Source: Moorella thermoacetica (GTDB lineage Bacteria; Bacillota; DSM-521; Neomoorellales; Neomoorellaceae). Taken from it: a DNA stretch of 64,000 bases. Made by a program: the position numbers and the translations under genes. Shown here piece after piece: positions 1 to 8,300 of this stretch. Within the stretch, counting starts at the first letter, position 1; every line of letters begins with the position of its first letter. Where the stretch lies: assembly GCF_001267405.1 (NCBI RefSeq), contig NZ_CP012369.1, positions 1,576,001-1,640,000 on the forward strand, given 5' to 3'. The notes under the pieces were generated by a model. It worked only from the letters and a program-made list of their open reading frames with translations, was not told the origin of the DNA and searched no databases.

Positions 1-372
1 ATTGATTCCTTCGGCGGCCGCTTTTTCCTTCAAGATGGCCAGCATCTCCGCCGCCGGGTCCAGGGCCACCACCCGCCGCGCCCGGCGGGCCAGGGGCAGG
101 GCGTAATTGCCGGTACCGCAGCCGATATCCAGGACCTCCAAATCCTTTTCCAGGCCGCCATGGTGGCCCAGCCAGTGAAGGATCCCGGCCACCCGCTGTT
201 TGCCCTCCTCGCTGCCGGTCTGGCGGGCAAAGTGCCCGGCACGCCGGTTCCAGTAGGCGCTGCCATCCCGCTCCGGCCGGCGCCTACCATAAAGGGAGTT
301 ACGGTGCTCCTCCCGCCAGGCCTCCTCCCAAAAATCGGCCCGTTCAAGCAAGGGTAATTCCATGTTTTCCAT
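1..372 (-). CDS. Class I SAM-dependent methyltransferase, N-terminal part (truncated by window edge)
   Basis: Reading the minus strand from the ATG at 372 gives 124 codons open to the window edge. Motif I of Rossmann-fold methyltransferases is visible as VLDIGCGTGNYALPLA, followed by the acidic strand-2 end VVALDPAAEML, which binds SAM. The start is supported by GAGGTGA about eight bases upstream. The substrate cannot be told from the N-terminal half. The family (Methyltransf_11/25 type) is common next to cofactor or corrinoid genes, but no such context is visible. Confidence 0.8.
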   Translation of the reverse strand, partial: MENMELPLLERADFWEEAWREEHRNSLYGRRRPERDGSAYWNRRAGHFARQTGSEEGKQRVAGILHWLGHHGGLEKDLEVLDIGCGTGNYALPLARRARRVVALDPAAEMLAILKEKAAAEGIN

Positions 373-483
373 AAAAACATCACCTCAGCCCCTATTTTAC
401 CCTTTTAGCAGCATTTTGCTAGAGAGAAGTTGGTTAACCTGCCGGTTCCGTAGGGATCTGGCCTCACCCTTTTTTGCAGGGTT

Positions 484-523
484 AAAAAACTCAGGCCCCT
501 CGCAATTGAGGGGCCATGTTTTT
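484..523. terminator. Bidirectional intrinsic terminator
   Basis: A perfect 8-bp stem (494-501 with 508-515) is flanked by an A-run on the left and a T-run on the right, so it can end transcription on either strand. It lies directly after the stop of the minus-strand M20 hydrolase gene. Confidence 0.8.
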
Positions 524-526
524 GGT

Positions 527-1732
527 TTATCTGGCCAGCATTTCCCTTAAAACCGTGGGGAAGTAGGCGTAGAACTCGGTGGAACGGACGACGTCTTCGA
601 TGGGCACCTGGTCGAGGACGCTGTGGGCGTAGACCTCGTCGCCGGGGCCAAAGCCGATGGCGGGAATGCCGGCTTTACCCATCCAGTAAATACCGTTGGT
701 GCTGAAGACCCATTTCCCCACCCCGGTGGGCTGGCCGAAAACCCGTTGATAGGTTTCCAGGCCGGCCTTGACCAGGAGGTGATCCTCAGGCAGGACCCAG
801 GCCGGGAAGTATTTGTCGACTTTGAAGACAAAGCCGGTATAGCTGGGCTCGTCAAACTCCAGCACCTCGACCTTGCCGCCGTGGGGCTCGGCTACTTTAC
901 GCACCTGCTCGACGGCCATCTCCTGGGTCTCACCGAAGGTCAGGCGGCGGTCAATGTAAATCACGCACTCGTCGGGTAAGGCATTGATGGAGGGCGTTTT
1001 GCAGTGGATGTCGGTGACGGCTATAGACCCCTTTCCCAGGAAGGGGTCCTCAACGAAGTCGGCGCCCATCTGGCTAATGCCCTTGATAATTTCCGCCATT
1101 TTGTAAACGGCGTTGACCCCGCGCTCCGGGGCGCTGGCGTGGCAAGTCCGGCCTTTGGTGGTAACCTTCATCTCCACCCGGCCGCGGTGACCCCGGTAGA
1201 TGTTCATTTTGGTAGGCTCACCGATAACAACAAAGTCGGGTTTGATCTTATCGGTGACCACCAGGGAGTTGGGCGCCACTCCGTCGCAGATCTCCTCGAT
1301 ATTACCGAAATAGTAAAGGGTAAAGTCATCGGCCAGGCCCAGGTCCTTGATGATCTTCAGTCCGTAAACCATCCCCGGAGTGGAATTCTTCTCATCCCCG
1401 GCCCCCAGACCGTAGAAAATACCATTCTCTTCCTTGCCCTTGTAGGGGTCCCACTGCCACTGATCGGAATCGGCGATATCCACGGTGTCAATATGGCTGT
1501 CATACAGGAGTACCCTGGGGCCGCTGCCGATGCGGCCGACGATATTGCCCATGCTGTCCAGGAAGACGTCGTCGAAACCCAGTTTTCTCATCTCCTGGCC
1601 GATGCGCTCGGCTACGGCCTTGATATCCCCGTTGGGGCTGGGGATGGCGACTATGTCCTTCAGGAACCGGATTATGTCTCCCCGATATTTGGCCACCTCG
1701 GACTTAATCTGGGCAATGACAACATCACTCAT
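527..1732 (-). CDS. YgeY family selenium-metabolism-linked M20 hydrolase
   Basis: This 401-aa M20 metallopeptidase-family protein carries the metal-binding YDSHIDTVD segment, GAGDEKNS for the bridging aspartate and NIEEICDG for the catalytic and metal glutamates. The sequence matches what I know of YgeY (TIGR03526), a cytosolic amidohydrolase found with selenium-dependent xanthine dehydrogenase and dihydropyrimidinase-type genes. None of those partners is in the window; it appears to be a single-gene unit with its own terminator. The exact substrate (a peptide, carbamoyl or diaminopropionate-type compound) is unknown. The family call is firm, the selenium link comes from the family only. Confidence 0.85.
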   Translation of the reverse strand: MSDVVIAQIKSEVAKYRGDIIRFLKDIVAIPSPNGDIKAVAERIGQEMRKLGFDDVFLDSMGNIVGRIGSGPRVLLYDSHIDTVDIADSDQWQWDPYKGKEENGIFYGLGAGDEKNSTPGMVYGLKIIKDLGLADDFTLYYFGNIEEICDGVAPNSLVVTDKIKPDFVVIGEPTKMNIYRGHRGRVEMKVTTKGRTCHASAPERGVNAVYKMAEIIKGISQMGADFVEDPFLGKGSIAVTDIHCKTPSINALPDECVIYIDRRLTFGETQEMAVEQVRKVAEPHGGKVEVLEFDEPSYTGFVFKVDKYFPAWVLPEDHLLVKAGLETYQRVFGQPTGVGKWVFSTNGIYWMGKAGIPAIGFGPGDEVYAHSVLDQVPIEDVVRSTEFYAYFPTVLREMLAR

Positions 1733-1850
1733 CCGTAGTTTTCCCCCTCACCTGGTTTGTTAAGTTAAATTTACTTTACTCAAAATCCCCTTTTTAACCT
1801 ATATTTAAATTCAACGTTGATGGTAAAATTCCTGCCACTTCCCCAAAAAT

Positions 1851-2888
1851 TTAACTGCTTACCAGGCGGGCCCAAATGAATTTCACTAAAATATAGCCGA
1901 TGGCCGTCAGGGGTACGGCCAGGATGAGGCCGGCTGCACCCCAGAGCTCACCCCCGGCCAGGAGGGCAAAAATGATAATTAAAGGGTGCAGGCCGACGCT
2001 GGTCCCCAGGATCCTGGGGGCCAGAAAGCTGCCCTCAATCTGCTGGACGACCAGCATTACAGCCAGGGCCATGATGGCCGCCTTTTTGGATACCAGCAGG
2101 GAAAGGGCTATAACGGGTACGGTGCCGATGAGGGGACCGAAGTAGGGGATTAAGTCAGCCAGACCGACCACAACCCCCAGGATTACCGCGTACTCGGAAC
2201 CAGTCAGGGCCAGTCCCACCCCCGTGAGGCATCCGACAATGAGGGATACCAGCAAGTGGCCGCGAATAAAGCTGGTCAGTACCTGGTCGATCTCCGCCCA
2301 TAGTCCCAGGATGTCCTCCTTCACCTGGATGGGTAGCAGGTGGCTGGCGGCGCGGCCGATCTGCTCACTGTCCCGCAGCAGATAATAGGCAAGGACCGGT
2401 GCCAGGAGAAAACTGGCCAACCCTGCCAGCAAATCGATCAGGGCCTGGACGGCGTGGCGGGCACCCTCCTGGAGGGCACTGCTGACGTTCGTTATCGAGT
2501 CGTCCACCAGCCGGCGCAGGCCGGCGGGCAGGGCCACCTGGTGGTAGCGCTGGTAAAAGCCCTGGACCAGGCCTTCTATTTCCACCGTAAAGGAAGGTAG
2601 CTGGGCGATGAATTCATTTAATTCGCGTACCAGTTGCGGTAAGACGAAGAAGAATACCGGCAGGGACAGGGCCAGGATAAAAAGGTAGAGGATTAAAATG
2701 GCCCGGGGACGTTTAACACCCCTCTTTTCCAGGGCCAGCACGGCCGGTTTCAACAGGTAAGCCAATAGGGCTGCCAGGATAAAGGGCGTCAGGACCTGGC
2801 GCACCCGGTAGAGAAAAAACAAGGCCCCGGCCAGGAAGATGCCGGCCCCGGCCAGGCGCCAGATACGCAATGCCCGTGATGCCGTCAT
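1851..2888 (-). CDS. AI-2E family transporter (PerM/YtvI-like membrane protein)
   Basis: A 345-aa polytopic membrane protein with hydrophobic segments near residues 12-50, 66-90, 145-170 and a C-terminal cluster from about 205 to 335. The PYFGPLIGTVP motif and the central amphipathic region of about 90 residues are typical of the AI-2E transporter family (DUF20). Family members export small molecules or ions; the cargo here is unknown. Two tiny genes lie immediately upstream with spacings of 2-4 bases, suggesting one operon. Confidence 0.85.
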   Translation of the reverse strand: MTASRALRIWRLAGAGIFLAGALFFLYRVRQVLTPFILAALLAYLLKPAVLALEKRGVKRPRAILILYLFILALSLPVFFFVLPQLVRELNEFIAQLPSFTVEIEGLVQGFYQRYHQVALPAGLRRLVDDSITNVSSALQEGARHAVQALIDLLAGLASFLLAPVLAYYLLRDSEQIGRAASHLLPIQVKEDILGLWAEIDQVLTSFIRGHLLVSLIVGCLTGVGLALTGSEYAVILGVVVGLADLIPYFGPLIGTVPVIALSLLVSKKAAIMALAVMLVVQQIEGSFLAPRILGTSVGLHPLIIIFALLAGGELWGAAGLILAVPLTAIGYILVKFIWARLVSS

Positions 2889-2892
2889 AGGT

Positions 2893-3051
2893 TTAAGGGT
2901 GGCGACGCCTGATTATCCCCAGAGGCCGTACCGGGACGCGCGCCCCCGCCGGCGGGGGCGCTTCCGGTTCCGCCCGGTAACGGGTTATAGTGCCGACAAT
3001 GGCACCTACAACGCCGCCAGCTAGAAAACCGCGCCAGAAGCCCCACGCCAT
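2893..3051 (-). CDS. Small glycine-rich membrane protein
   Basis: A 52-aa protein starting at ATG 3051. The N-terminus has a glycine-zipper-like hydrophobic stretch (FLAGGVVGAIVGTI, residues 9-22), followed by a proline- and arginine-rich cytosolic tail. It resembles short YtxH-type proteins, but is too small for a firm family call. It starts 2 bases after the zinc-ribbon gene and ends 4 bases before the AI-2E transporter start, so it is translated within that operon. Confidence 0.6.
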   Translation of the reverse strand: MAWGFWRGFLAGGVVGAIVGTITRYRAEPEAPPPAGARVPVRPLGIIRRRHP

Positions 3052-3053
3052 CC

Positions 3054-3212
3054 TCAGCTTCCCTGCCCTTCCAGACTTACCAGGCTACCATCCTCGGCTA
3101 CATTGAAGATCTCCCGGCGATTGTTAAATTCGACAAAACAGTCCCAGCAGTAATACTGGTCAGTGCCAATTTTACCAATGGATTTGCTCCCGCAGTGGGG
3201 ACAGTTGAGCAT
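3054..3212 (-). CDS. Small zinc-ribbon protein
   Basis: A 52-aa protein from ATG 3212. CPHC (residues 4-7) and CWDC (22-25) form a treble-clef or zinc-ribbon pair with a linker of 14 residues, giving a one-zinc domain followed by about 27 polar residues. Function is not known; such proteins are often nucleic-acid or protein-interaction adaptors. It lies between the PRC-barrel gene (18-base gap) and the glycine-rich membrane protein (2-base gap). Confidence 0.65.
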   Translation of the reverse strand: MLNCPHCGSKSIGKIGTDQYYCWDCFVEFNNRREIFNVAEDGSLVSLEGQGS

Positions 3213-3230
3213 CAAATTCACTCCCTTGCT

Positions 3231-3689
3231 TTACCCGATAATTACCGTATCCGTACCCCAGTTGACCTGCCCCTCCAGGGTGATCTCCTTGCGTCCCTCC
3301 AGGAGGTCGTTTACCAGACCGGTGGAAATCTCCAGGGCCTTCACCTGGCCGGAAGGGAGCTCCACCACCAGGTCCTCAACGATTCCCAGCTCCCGGCCGT
3401 CCCGGTTCAGAAGGCGCAGCCCTTTAAGTTCCTGCCAGCGCCGGGTTCCCGGCGGTGGTTCGTGGCTAACGGCTCCCGCACCGCTGACGGTAAAGGCACC
3501 GGGCCCCCGGGCCTGGAGCGCGGTAAAATCCACCACCCGTGGCTGCCGCAACCAGCCGCCGTCGGCCAGGAGACAGGCCCTGAGGCTACCGCTGGTTTCG
3601 TCGTAAAAAAGGTCCTGGATCCGGCCCAGTTCTTCCCCCCGGTCCTGGCTGATGACCGGCAGGCCAACCAGCTCCCTCCCCTTGGGCAT
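3231..3689 (-). CDS. PRC-barrel domain protein (two copies)
   Basis: A 152-aa protein with two PRC-barrel repeats. The first spans about residues 3-75 (GLPVISQDRGEELGRIQDLF) and the second about 85-150 (GLRLLNRDGRELGIVEDL). PRC-barrels are small beta-barrels found in RimM and in sporulation proteins of the YlmC/YmxH type; a role in RNA or protein binding is typical but not specific. ATG 3689 is preceded by GGAGG. It leads a small operon running to the AI-2E transporter. Confidence 0.8.
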   Translation of the reverse strand: MPKGRELVGLPVISQDRGEELGRIQDLFYDETSGSLRACLLADGGWLRQPRVVDFTALQARGPGAFTVSGAGAVSHEPPPGTRRWQELKGLRLLNRDGRELGIVEDLVVELPSGQVKALEISTGLVNDLLEGRKEITLEGQVNWGTDTVIIG

Positions 3690-3703
3690 AATTAAACCTC
3701 CGT

Positions 3704-3742
3704 AAAAAAAGATAACCTTCCTCTAGTATAACCAGGGAAGGT
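3704..3742 (-). terminator. Intrinsic terminator after mnmA
   Basis: On the minus strand a 7-bp stem (3736-3742 with 3715-3721) is followed by TATC and seven T residues (complement of 3704-3710). It lies between the mnmA stop and the PRC-barrel gene. Confidence 0.75.
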
Positions 3743-3763
3743 CAACTACATGCGCGCTAAATA

Positions 3764-4867
3764 CTATATTTGCGCTACGCTTTCAATGGTCCCGCCGCCT
3801 ACCACCAGGTCGCCCTGGTAGTAGACCACAGCCTGGCCCGGGGTGATGGCCCGCTGGGGTTCGTCAAACTCCAGCCTGGCCCGGCCACCCGCCAGGGGAT
3901 GCCAGGTTGCGGCTGCTTCGGGCGCCCGGTAGCGAATCCTGGCCGTTACCCGGGCTTTACCAGGCAGTTCACCCCAGAGAATATAGTTGTTATCACGGGC
4001 GTAGAGGACCCGCCGTTCCAGATCTTCTTTGTCGCCGACGATAACGGCGTTGCGCTCCGGGTCCAGGGCGACTACAAAGCAGGGTTTGCCCAGGGCCAGG
4101 CCCAGACCCTTACGCTGGCCGATGGTATAAAAGGGCAGACCCCGGTGCTGGCCCAGGACCCGGCCCCTCGTATCCAGGATGGGCCCGGGTTTAATCTTCT
4201 CCCTGGCCCGGCTCTGGATATAATCCCGGTAGTCTCCCTCAGTAACAAAGCAGATCTCCTGGGACTCGGCCTTCCGGGCCACCGGCAGCCCGTAACGGGC
4301 GGCAATCTCCCGCACCTCCACCTTGGTGTAGTCACCCAGGGGCAACAGGGTATGGGCGAGCTGTTCCTGGGTAAAGGTGTAGAGGGCGTAGCTCTGGTCC
4401 TTGCCGGCATCCCGGCCCCGGGCCAGGAGGTAACGCCCCTTTTCTTTGTCGTACCAGCGCCTGGCGTAGTGGCCGGTAGCGATATAGTCTATCCCCAGGG
4501 CCCGGGCTTTAGCCAGCAGGGCGCCGAACTTGATCCGCCGGTTGCAGGCGATACATGGGTTGGGGGTCTCTCCCTCCAGGTAGGAAGCTATAAAATAATC
4601 GATGACCTCGCGCTCAAAGAGGTCGCGAAAATTGAGGACGTAATAGGGTATATCCAGGATGTTGGCCACCCGGCGGGCATCGTCTACAGCCTTGAGGCTG
4701 CAACACCCGGTTTCTCCCGGCGGGGGCGGTGTATCTTCGGGCCAGAGGGCCAGGGTTACCCCGATTACCTCATAGCCGGCTTCCTTCAATAAAGCGGCGG
4801 CTGTGGAACTGTCCACGCCGCCACTCATAGCTACCATTACCTTCTCCTTCCGGACCGCTGTGGCCAC
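3764..4867 (-). CDS. mnmA: tRNA-specific 2-thiouridylase MnmA
   Basis: Makes s2U34 of tRNA Lys, Glu and Gln using sulfur relayed from a cysteine desulfurase. The PP-loop SGGVDSS is at about residues 15-21. Catalytic cysteines are in NPCIACNRRIKF (near 105) and ESQEICFV (near 200), and the tRNA-binding beta-barrel forms the C-terminus. The listed start is GTG 4867, which keeps the strand before the PP-loop but has its Shine-Dalgarno directly abutting. ATG 4837, with AAGGAG six bases upstream, is a good alternative that shortens the protein by ten residues. The gene lies downstream of iscU and iscS, the probable sulfur donors. The 5' flank consists of a dispersed repeat. Confidence 0.95.
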   Translation of the reverse strand: MATAVRKEKVMVAMSGGVDSSTAAALLKEAGYEVIGVTLALWPEDTPPPPGETGCCSLKAVDDARRVANILDIPYYVLNFRDLFEREVIDYFIASYLEGETPNPCIACNRRIKFGALLAKARALGIDYIATGHYARRWYDKEKGRYLLARGRDAGKDQSYALYTFTQEQLAHTLLPLGDYTKVEVREIAARYGLPVARKAESQEICFVTEGDYRDYIQSRAREKIKPGPILDTRGRVLGQHRGLPFYTIGQRKGLGLALGKPCFVVALDPERNAVIVGDKEDLERRVLYARDNNYILWGELPGKARVTARIRYRAPEAAATWHPLAGGRARLEFDEPQRAITPGQAVVYYQGDLVVGGGTIESVAQI

Positions 4868-4869
4868 CT

Positions 4870-5030
4870 CCTCCGAAAATAGGGTTCTGGCGAAAATGGT
4901 GATTACTGGTTTGGTTACATTCCAGCCCCTTGCCAGCCTGCAGTTTCATGTTTTCGCTGGGGGTGGTACTAGCCTCCATGAAGGGCTCCTCCGAAGTTAT
5001 TCTGCTCACGACCGTTCGCCGCGTGGAGGG
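4870..5030. repeat. Dispersed intergenic repeat, copy 1 (before mnmA)
   Basis: The spacer between iscU and mnmA contains no gene. Its mnmA-proximal 50 bases (4872-4921) closely match 58622-58673 before ruvC, and its first 16 bases match 54058-54073 before spoIID. A second part near 4973-4990 resembles the module at 35042-35058 and 56470-56486. The mnmA-proximal end supplies the purine-rich GGAGG-type sequence before the start codon. Confidence 0.6.
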
Positions 5031-5034
5031 CTCC

Positions 5035-5421
5035 TTAGGAGGCTTTCTTATTTCTATTCTGGTAATCCTCGATGGCTTTATGCAGGGCATCGGCGGCCAG
5101 GTTGGAACAGTGCATCTTCTGGGGCGGAAGCCCGTCCAGGGCCTCGGCCACGGCCGCGTTGCTGATTTTGAGGGCCTCTTCCACGGTCTTGCCCTTGACC
5201 ATTTCTGTGACCATACTGCTGGTGGCAATGGCAGCCCCGCAGCCGAAGGTTTTAAATTTGACATCCTTGATAATACCGTCTTCGACTTTGATATATAGGC
5301 GCATAATATCGCCACAGACGGGATTGCCTACCTGGCCGACCCCGTCGGCATTCTCAATCTCACCGACGTTGCGGGGATTGGTGAAATGATCCATGACTTT
5401 TTCCGAGTACACCCTGCTCAC
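5035..5421 (-). CDS. iscU: Fe-S cluster assembly scaffold IscU/NifU-like
   Basis: A 128-aa scaffold on which 2Fe-2S or 4Fe-4S clusters are built. The three ligand cysteines are in GNPVCGDIM (near residue 35), KTFGCGAAIA (near 61) and KMHCSNLA (near 104), each in the expected context. It is the N-terminal NifU/IscU domain only, without the NifU C-terminal domain. It follows iscS by 68 bases in the order iscR-iscS-iscU-mnmA. Confidence 0.93.
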   Translation of the reverse strand: MSRVYSEKVMDHFTNPRNVGEIENADGVGQVGNPVCGDIMRLYIKVEDGIIKDVKFKTFGCGAAIATSSMVTEMVKGKTVEEALKISNAAVAEALDGLPPQKMHCSNLAADALHKAIEDYQNRNKKAS

Positions 5422-5489
5422 TCCTTCTAGGGAAAATATCCTCGCACCAAAACACGACCTCTTGCGGGGGGCTTCCTGCCAGGTAACCC

Positions 5490-6677
5490 CTACCTCTTCC
5501 CTGCGGCCTCCTCATAGAGGGGTGACATGGAACGCAACCGGGCTATTATCTCCGGCATGACTTCCAGGACGTAGTCAATATCTTCTTCTGTATTTTCGCG
5601 GCCCAGGGTCATACGTACCGAACCATGGGCTACTTCGTGGGGGATACCCATGGCCAGGAGGACGTGGGACGGGTCCAGGGAACCGGAGGTACAGGCCGAA
5701 CCACTGGAAGCGCAGATACCCTTCATGTCCAGGCTCAGGAGTATGGATTCGCCCTCACAATAGCGGAAGCTGAAGTTGGCATTGGTGGCCACCCGCTGCC
5801 GCGGATCACCGTTCAGCTGGACGTCTTCAATACGTGTCAAGATACCGTCAATTAGCTTGTCCCGCAGGGCCTGCAGGCGCTCCATTTCGCTCTCCAGTTC
5901 CTGGCCGGCCAGTTCGGCTGCCCGGCCAAAGCCGACAATACCGGGCATGTTCTCCGTCCCAGGCCGACGTTTACGCTCCTGGGCACCGCCGTAAAGGATG
6001 GGGTTGATCTTCGTCCCCTTGCGGATATAAAGGCAGCCGATGCCCTTGGGGCCATAAATCTTGTGCCCGGAGGCCGACAGCAGGTCCACCCCCAGCTCGT
6101 CGACATTAACGGGGAGCTTGCCAACGCTCTGGACGGCGTCGGTATGGAAGATGATCCCCCGTTCCCGGGCCAGTTTCCCTATTTCTTTGATGGGTTGGAT
6201 GGTACCCACTTCGTTGTTAACATGCATGACGCTGATGAGGATGGTTTCATCGGTAATGGCCTTTTCGACGTCCTCCACCCGCACCAGGCCCTCCGGGGTC
6301 ACCGGCAGGAAGGTTACCTTAAAGCCGTGGCGCAGGAGGTACTGGGCCGTGTGCAGGACGGCATGGTGTTCGATGCTGGAGGTAATAATGTGACGGCCCT
6401 TCTTTTCATTGGCCGCAGCCGTACCGATAAGGGCCAGGTTGTCGGCTTCCGTGCCGCCGCTGGTAAAGAAGATCTCCTCCGGCCGGGCGCCGATGAGGTT
6501 GGCCACCTTTTCCCGGGCTTCCTCCAGGGCCTTTTTCGCTTCCCGGCCGTAGCTGTAAACGGTGGAAGGATTACCAAAGGCCTCATCCTTCAAAAAGGGT
6601 AACATGGCCTCCAGGACTTCGGGCCTTACCGGAGTTGTGGCGCTATGATCAAGGTAAACCCTGCGCATCTCGTCCAC
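5490..6677 (-). CDS. iscS: Cysteine desulfurase IscS/NifS
   Basis: A 395-aa PLP enzyme that converts cysteine to alanine plus enzyme-bound persulfide. Visible are the PLP-phosphate region TSGGTEADN, the Schiff-base lysine in SASGHKIYGPKG (about residue 206) and the catalytic cysteine loop SGSACTSGSLDPSHVL (about 330), with the long class I (IscS/NifS) loop. The start is six bases after the iscR stop. It feeds sulfur to IscU and probably to MnmA just downstream. It corresponds in position to yrvO of Bacillus. Confidence 0.95.
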   Translation of the reverse strand: MDEMRRVYLDHSATTPVRPEVLEAMLPFLKDEAFGNPSTVYSYGREAKKALEEAREKVANLIGARPEEIFFTSGGTEADNLALIGTAAANEKKGRHIITSSIEHHAVLHTAQYLLRHGFKVTFLPVTPEGLVRVEDVEKAITDETILISVMHVNNEVGTIQPIKEIGKLARERGIIFHTDAVQSVGKLPVNVDELGVDLLSASGHKIYGPKGIGCLYIRKGTKINPILYGGAQERKRRPGTENMPGIVGFGRAAELAGQELESEMERLQALRDKLIDGILTRIEDVQLNGDPRQRVATNANFSFRYCEGESILLSLDMKGICASSGSACTSGSLDPSHVLLAMGIPHEVAHGSVRMTLGRENTEEDIDYVLEVMPEIIARLRSMSPLYEEAAGKR

Positions 6678-6683
6678 CCTTTT

Positions 6684-7136
6684 CTAGATATAATACATAT
6701 AGTATTTGCTGTCCTGGCGCATTTGATTGGCCTTGGCGACCATATCCGCCAGGGTAAAGCTATCCAGGACGTCGCTAATGCTATCCCGCACCTTCTCCCA
6801 GATGCCCCTGGTGACGCAAGTCTCGGCCCGCTCGCAGCTCTCGCCTTCGGCGGTATTCAGGCATTCCACCGGAGCAATAGGGCCTTCCAAAACCCGGATA
6901 ATATCCCCTACCGTAATCTCCTCGGGTTCCCGGCTGAGGACATATCCGCCCTGGGCGCCGCGGATGCTCTTGACCAGGCCAGCTTTACGCAAGACGGCGA
7001 TCAATTGCTCCAGGTAGTGTTCAGATATGTCCTGCCTCTCGGCAACGCTTTTAATGGGGATGGGGCCTTCGCCATAATGCTGGGCCAGGTCGAACATGGC
7101 CCGGAGGCCATACTCACCCCGGGTCGAGAGTTTCAC
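6684..7136 (-). CDS. iscR: Rrf2 family regulator with IscR-type cysteines
   Basis: Winged-helix Rrf2 protein of 150 aa. GTG 7136 is chosen because GGAGGTGG lies at 7142-7149 and the protein then begins with the family-typical KLSTRGEYGLRAMFDLA. A longer reading frame upstream would run through the promoter. Three cysteines in CLNTAEGESCERAETC (x8 and x5 spacing) match the cluster-binding pattern of IscR/NsrR, so it probably senses Fe-S status and represses its own operon. It occupies the position of cymR in Bacillus, but CymR lacks such a cluster. Confidence 0.88.
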   Translation of the reverse strand: MKLSTRGEYGLRAMFDLAQHYGEGPIPIKSVAERQDISEHYLEQLIAVLRKAGLVKSIRGAQGGYVLSREPEEITVGDIIRVLEGPIAPVECLNTAEGESCERAETCVTRGIWEKVRDSISDVLDSFTLADMVAKANQMRQDSKYYMYYI

Positions 7137-7176
7137 CCCACCACCTCCAATCCCTACTAGTTTCCTAGGCAATAAT

Positions 7177-7205
7177 ATCTTAGCAATTGACTCGGATATT
7201 GTCAA
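7177..7205 (-). promoter_or_regulatory. Sigma-A promoter of iscR-iscS-iscU-mnmA, with overlapping inverted repeat
   Basis: Minus-strand -35 TTGACA (7200-7205), 17-bp spacer, -10 TAAGAT (7177-7182). The arms CAATAATATC and GATATTG form an imperfect inverted repeat across the -10 and -35 region (about 7170-7200), a plausible Rrf2 operator. The promoter match is direct; the operator role is inferred. Confidence 0.75.
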
Positions 7206-7283
7206 CGCTAAACTCGACTTTTTTACTCAGCTTTTAAAAATAAATTATCCCGGCAGGGAGGAATTTATACCAGGCTCTGAAAT

Positions 7284-7312
7284 AAAAAAGCCCCGGAGTT
7301 TAGGCTCCAGGG
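7284..7312 (-). terminator. Intrinsic terminator downstream of mrp
   Basis: Stem of eight pairs with one mismatch (7305-7312 with 7291-7298), followed on the minus strand by a T-run (complement of 7284-7289). It lies 70 bases past the mrp stop. Confidence 0.65.
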
Positions 7313-7382
7313 ACAGGTAGCGCCTGTGATATGTGTTGCGAGCCGCCGGCGGTGTCAATAGGCCAGGGGGCCCCTGATCTCC

Positions 7383-8231
7383 TCAAGACCTGCCGGCTAT
7401 CTTCCGGACAAACTCCCGCGCCCTGGCCAGCAGCGGCCCGCTGTATTCCTCCACCCGGCCGCGGTCGCACAGGGACGTCAGTTCCGGGTCCAGGGGCAGG
7501 GTGCCCAGGAGGGGGATACCGGCTCCGGCGGCTGCCTCCTCGGCCCGGCTGGGACCAAAGAGGTAGATCTCCCGGCCGCAATCCGGGCAGAGGGCGTAAC
7601 TCATATTTTCCACCAGGCCCAGGATCTTGACGTTCATGATGGTAGCCATCTTTACCGCCTTGCGGACCACCATATGGGCGAGTTCCTGGGGTGAACTGAC
7701 AATCACCAGGCCGTCCAGGGGCAGGGACTGGAGCACCGTCAGGGGGGCGTCGCCGGTCCCCGGGGGCAGATCCACCAGCAGGTAGTCCAGATCACCCCAG
7801 ATGACATCGGTCCAGAACTGCTTGACAGCCCCGCCGATGAGGGGACCGCGCCAGATGACCGGGTCATCTTCATGGGGCAAGAGGAGGTTTAAGGACATGA
7901 TCCTGATACCTCCGGGGCTTTCCGGAGCAATCATACCATTACCGGTGCCCTCCGGCGGCCGGTGCACGCCAAACATCCGGGGAATACTGGGTCCGGTGAT
8001 GTCGGCATCAAGGATGCCCACCCGGTAGCCGGCCTGCTTCAGGGCTACCGCCAGCAGGGCCGTCACGGAGGATTTACCGACACCGCCCTTACCGCTCATG
8101 ATGCCGATGACGTGCTTGATATGGGTCAGCTCATGGGGCGGGACATGACCCGGTTTTTTAGCTTCACAAGTGCTGGAATTGCAGGCAGCCGGGTTGCAGG
8201 TTTCGCATGCTTCCTTGGCCAAATTTCTCAC
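7383..8231 (-). CDS. Mrp/NBP35/ApbC family Fe-S carrier P-loop ATPase
   Basis: A 282-aa ParA-like NTPase that carries and delivers Fe-S clusters. Features in order are a cysteine-rich N-terminal tail (four cysteines in the first 24 residues), the deviant Walker A GKGGVGKSS near residue 50, the switch regions DADITGPSIPR and DLPPGTGD, and the CPDC cluster ligand pair near 215. Its own promoter lies upstream. Proximity to the isc genes fits a cluster-trafficking role. Confidence 0.92.
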   Translation of the reverse strand: MRNLAKEACETCNPAACNSSTCEAKKPGHVPPHELTHIKHVIGIMSGKGGVGKSSVTALLAVALKQAGYRVGILDADITGPSIPRMFGVHRPPEGTGNGMIAPESPGGIRIMSLNLLLPHEDDPVIWRGPLIGGAVKQFWTDVIWGDLDYLLVDLPPGTGDAPLTVLQSLPLDGLVIVSSPQELAHMVVRKAVKMATIMNVKILGLVENMSYALCPDCGREIYLFGPSRAEEAAAGAGIPLLGTLPLDPELTSLCDRGRVEEYSGPLLARAREFVRKIAGRS

Positions 8232-8268
8232 CTCAATAATAGCCTCAATAAAATGTTATGGCTTTACT

Positions 8269-8297
8269 ATTATGCCTCTTTTATGGTCATGTGTCAA
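8269..8297 (-). promoter_or_regulatory. Sigma-A promoter of the mrp gene
   Basis: Minus strand: -35 TTGACA at 8292-8297, 17-bp spacer, -10 CATAAT at 8269-8274, about 35 bases before the mrp start. Confidence 0.75.
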
Positions 8298-8300
8298 TAA

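Noticed and set aside
3770-4792. Long plus-strand reading frame (340 codons) opposite mnmA
   Set aside because: It is antisense to a gene with clear catalytic motifs, has no family resemblance and owes its length to GC-rich codon bias.
4770-5315. Minus-strand reading frame joining iscU antiframe, the intergenic repeat and the mnmA start
   Set aside because: It overlaps two firm genes in another frame; the middle is a dispersed repeat.
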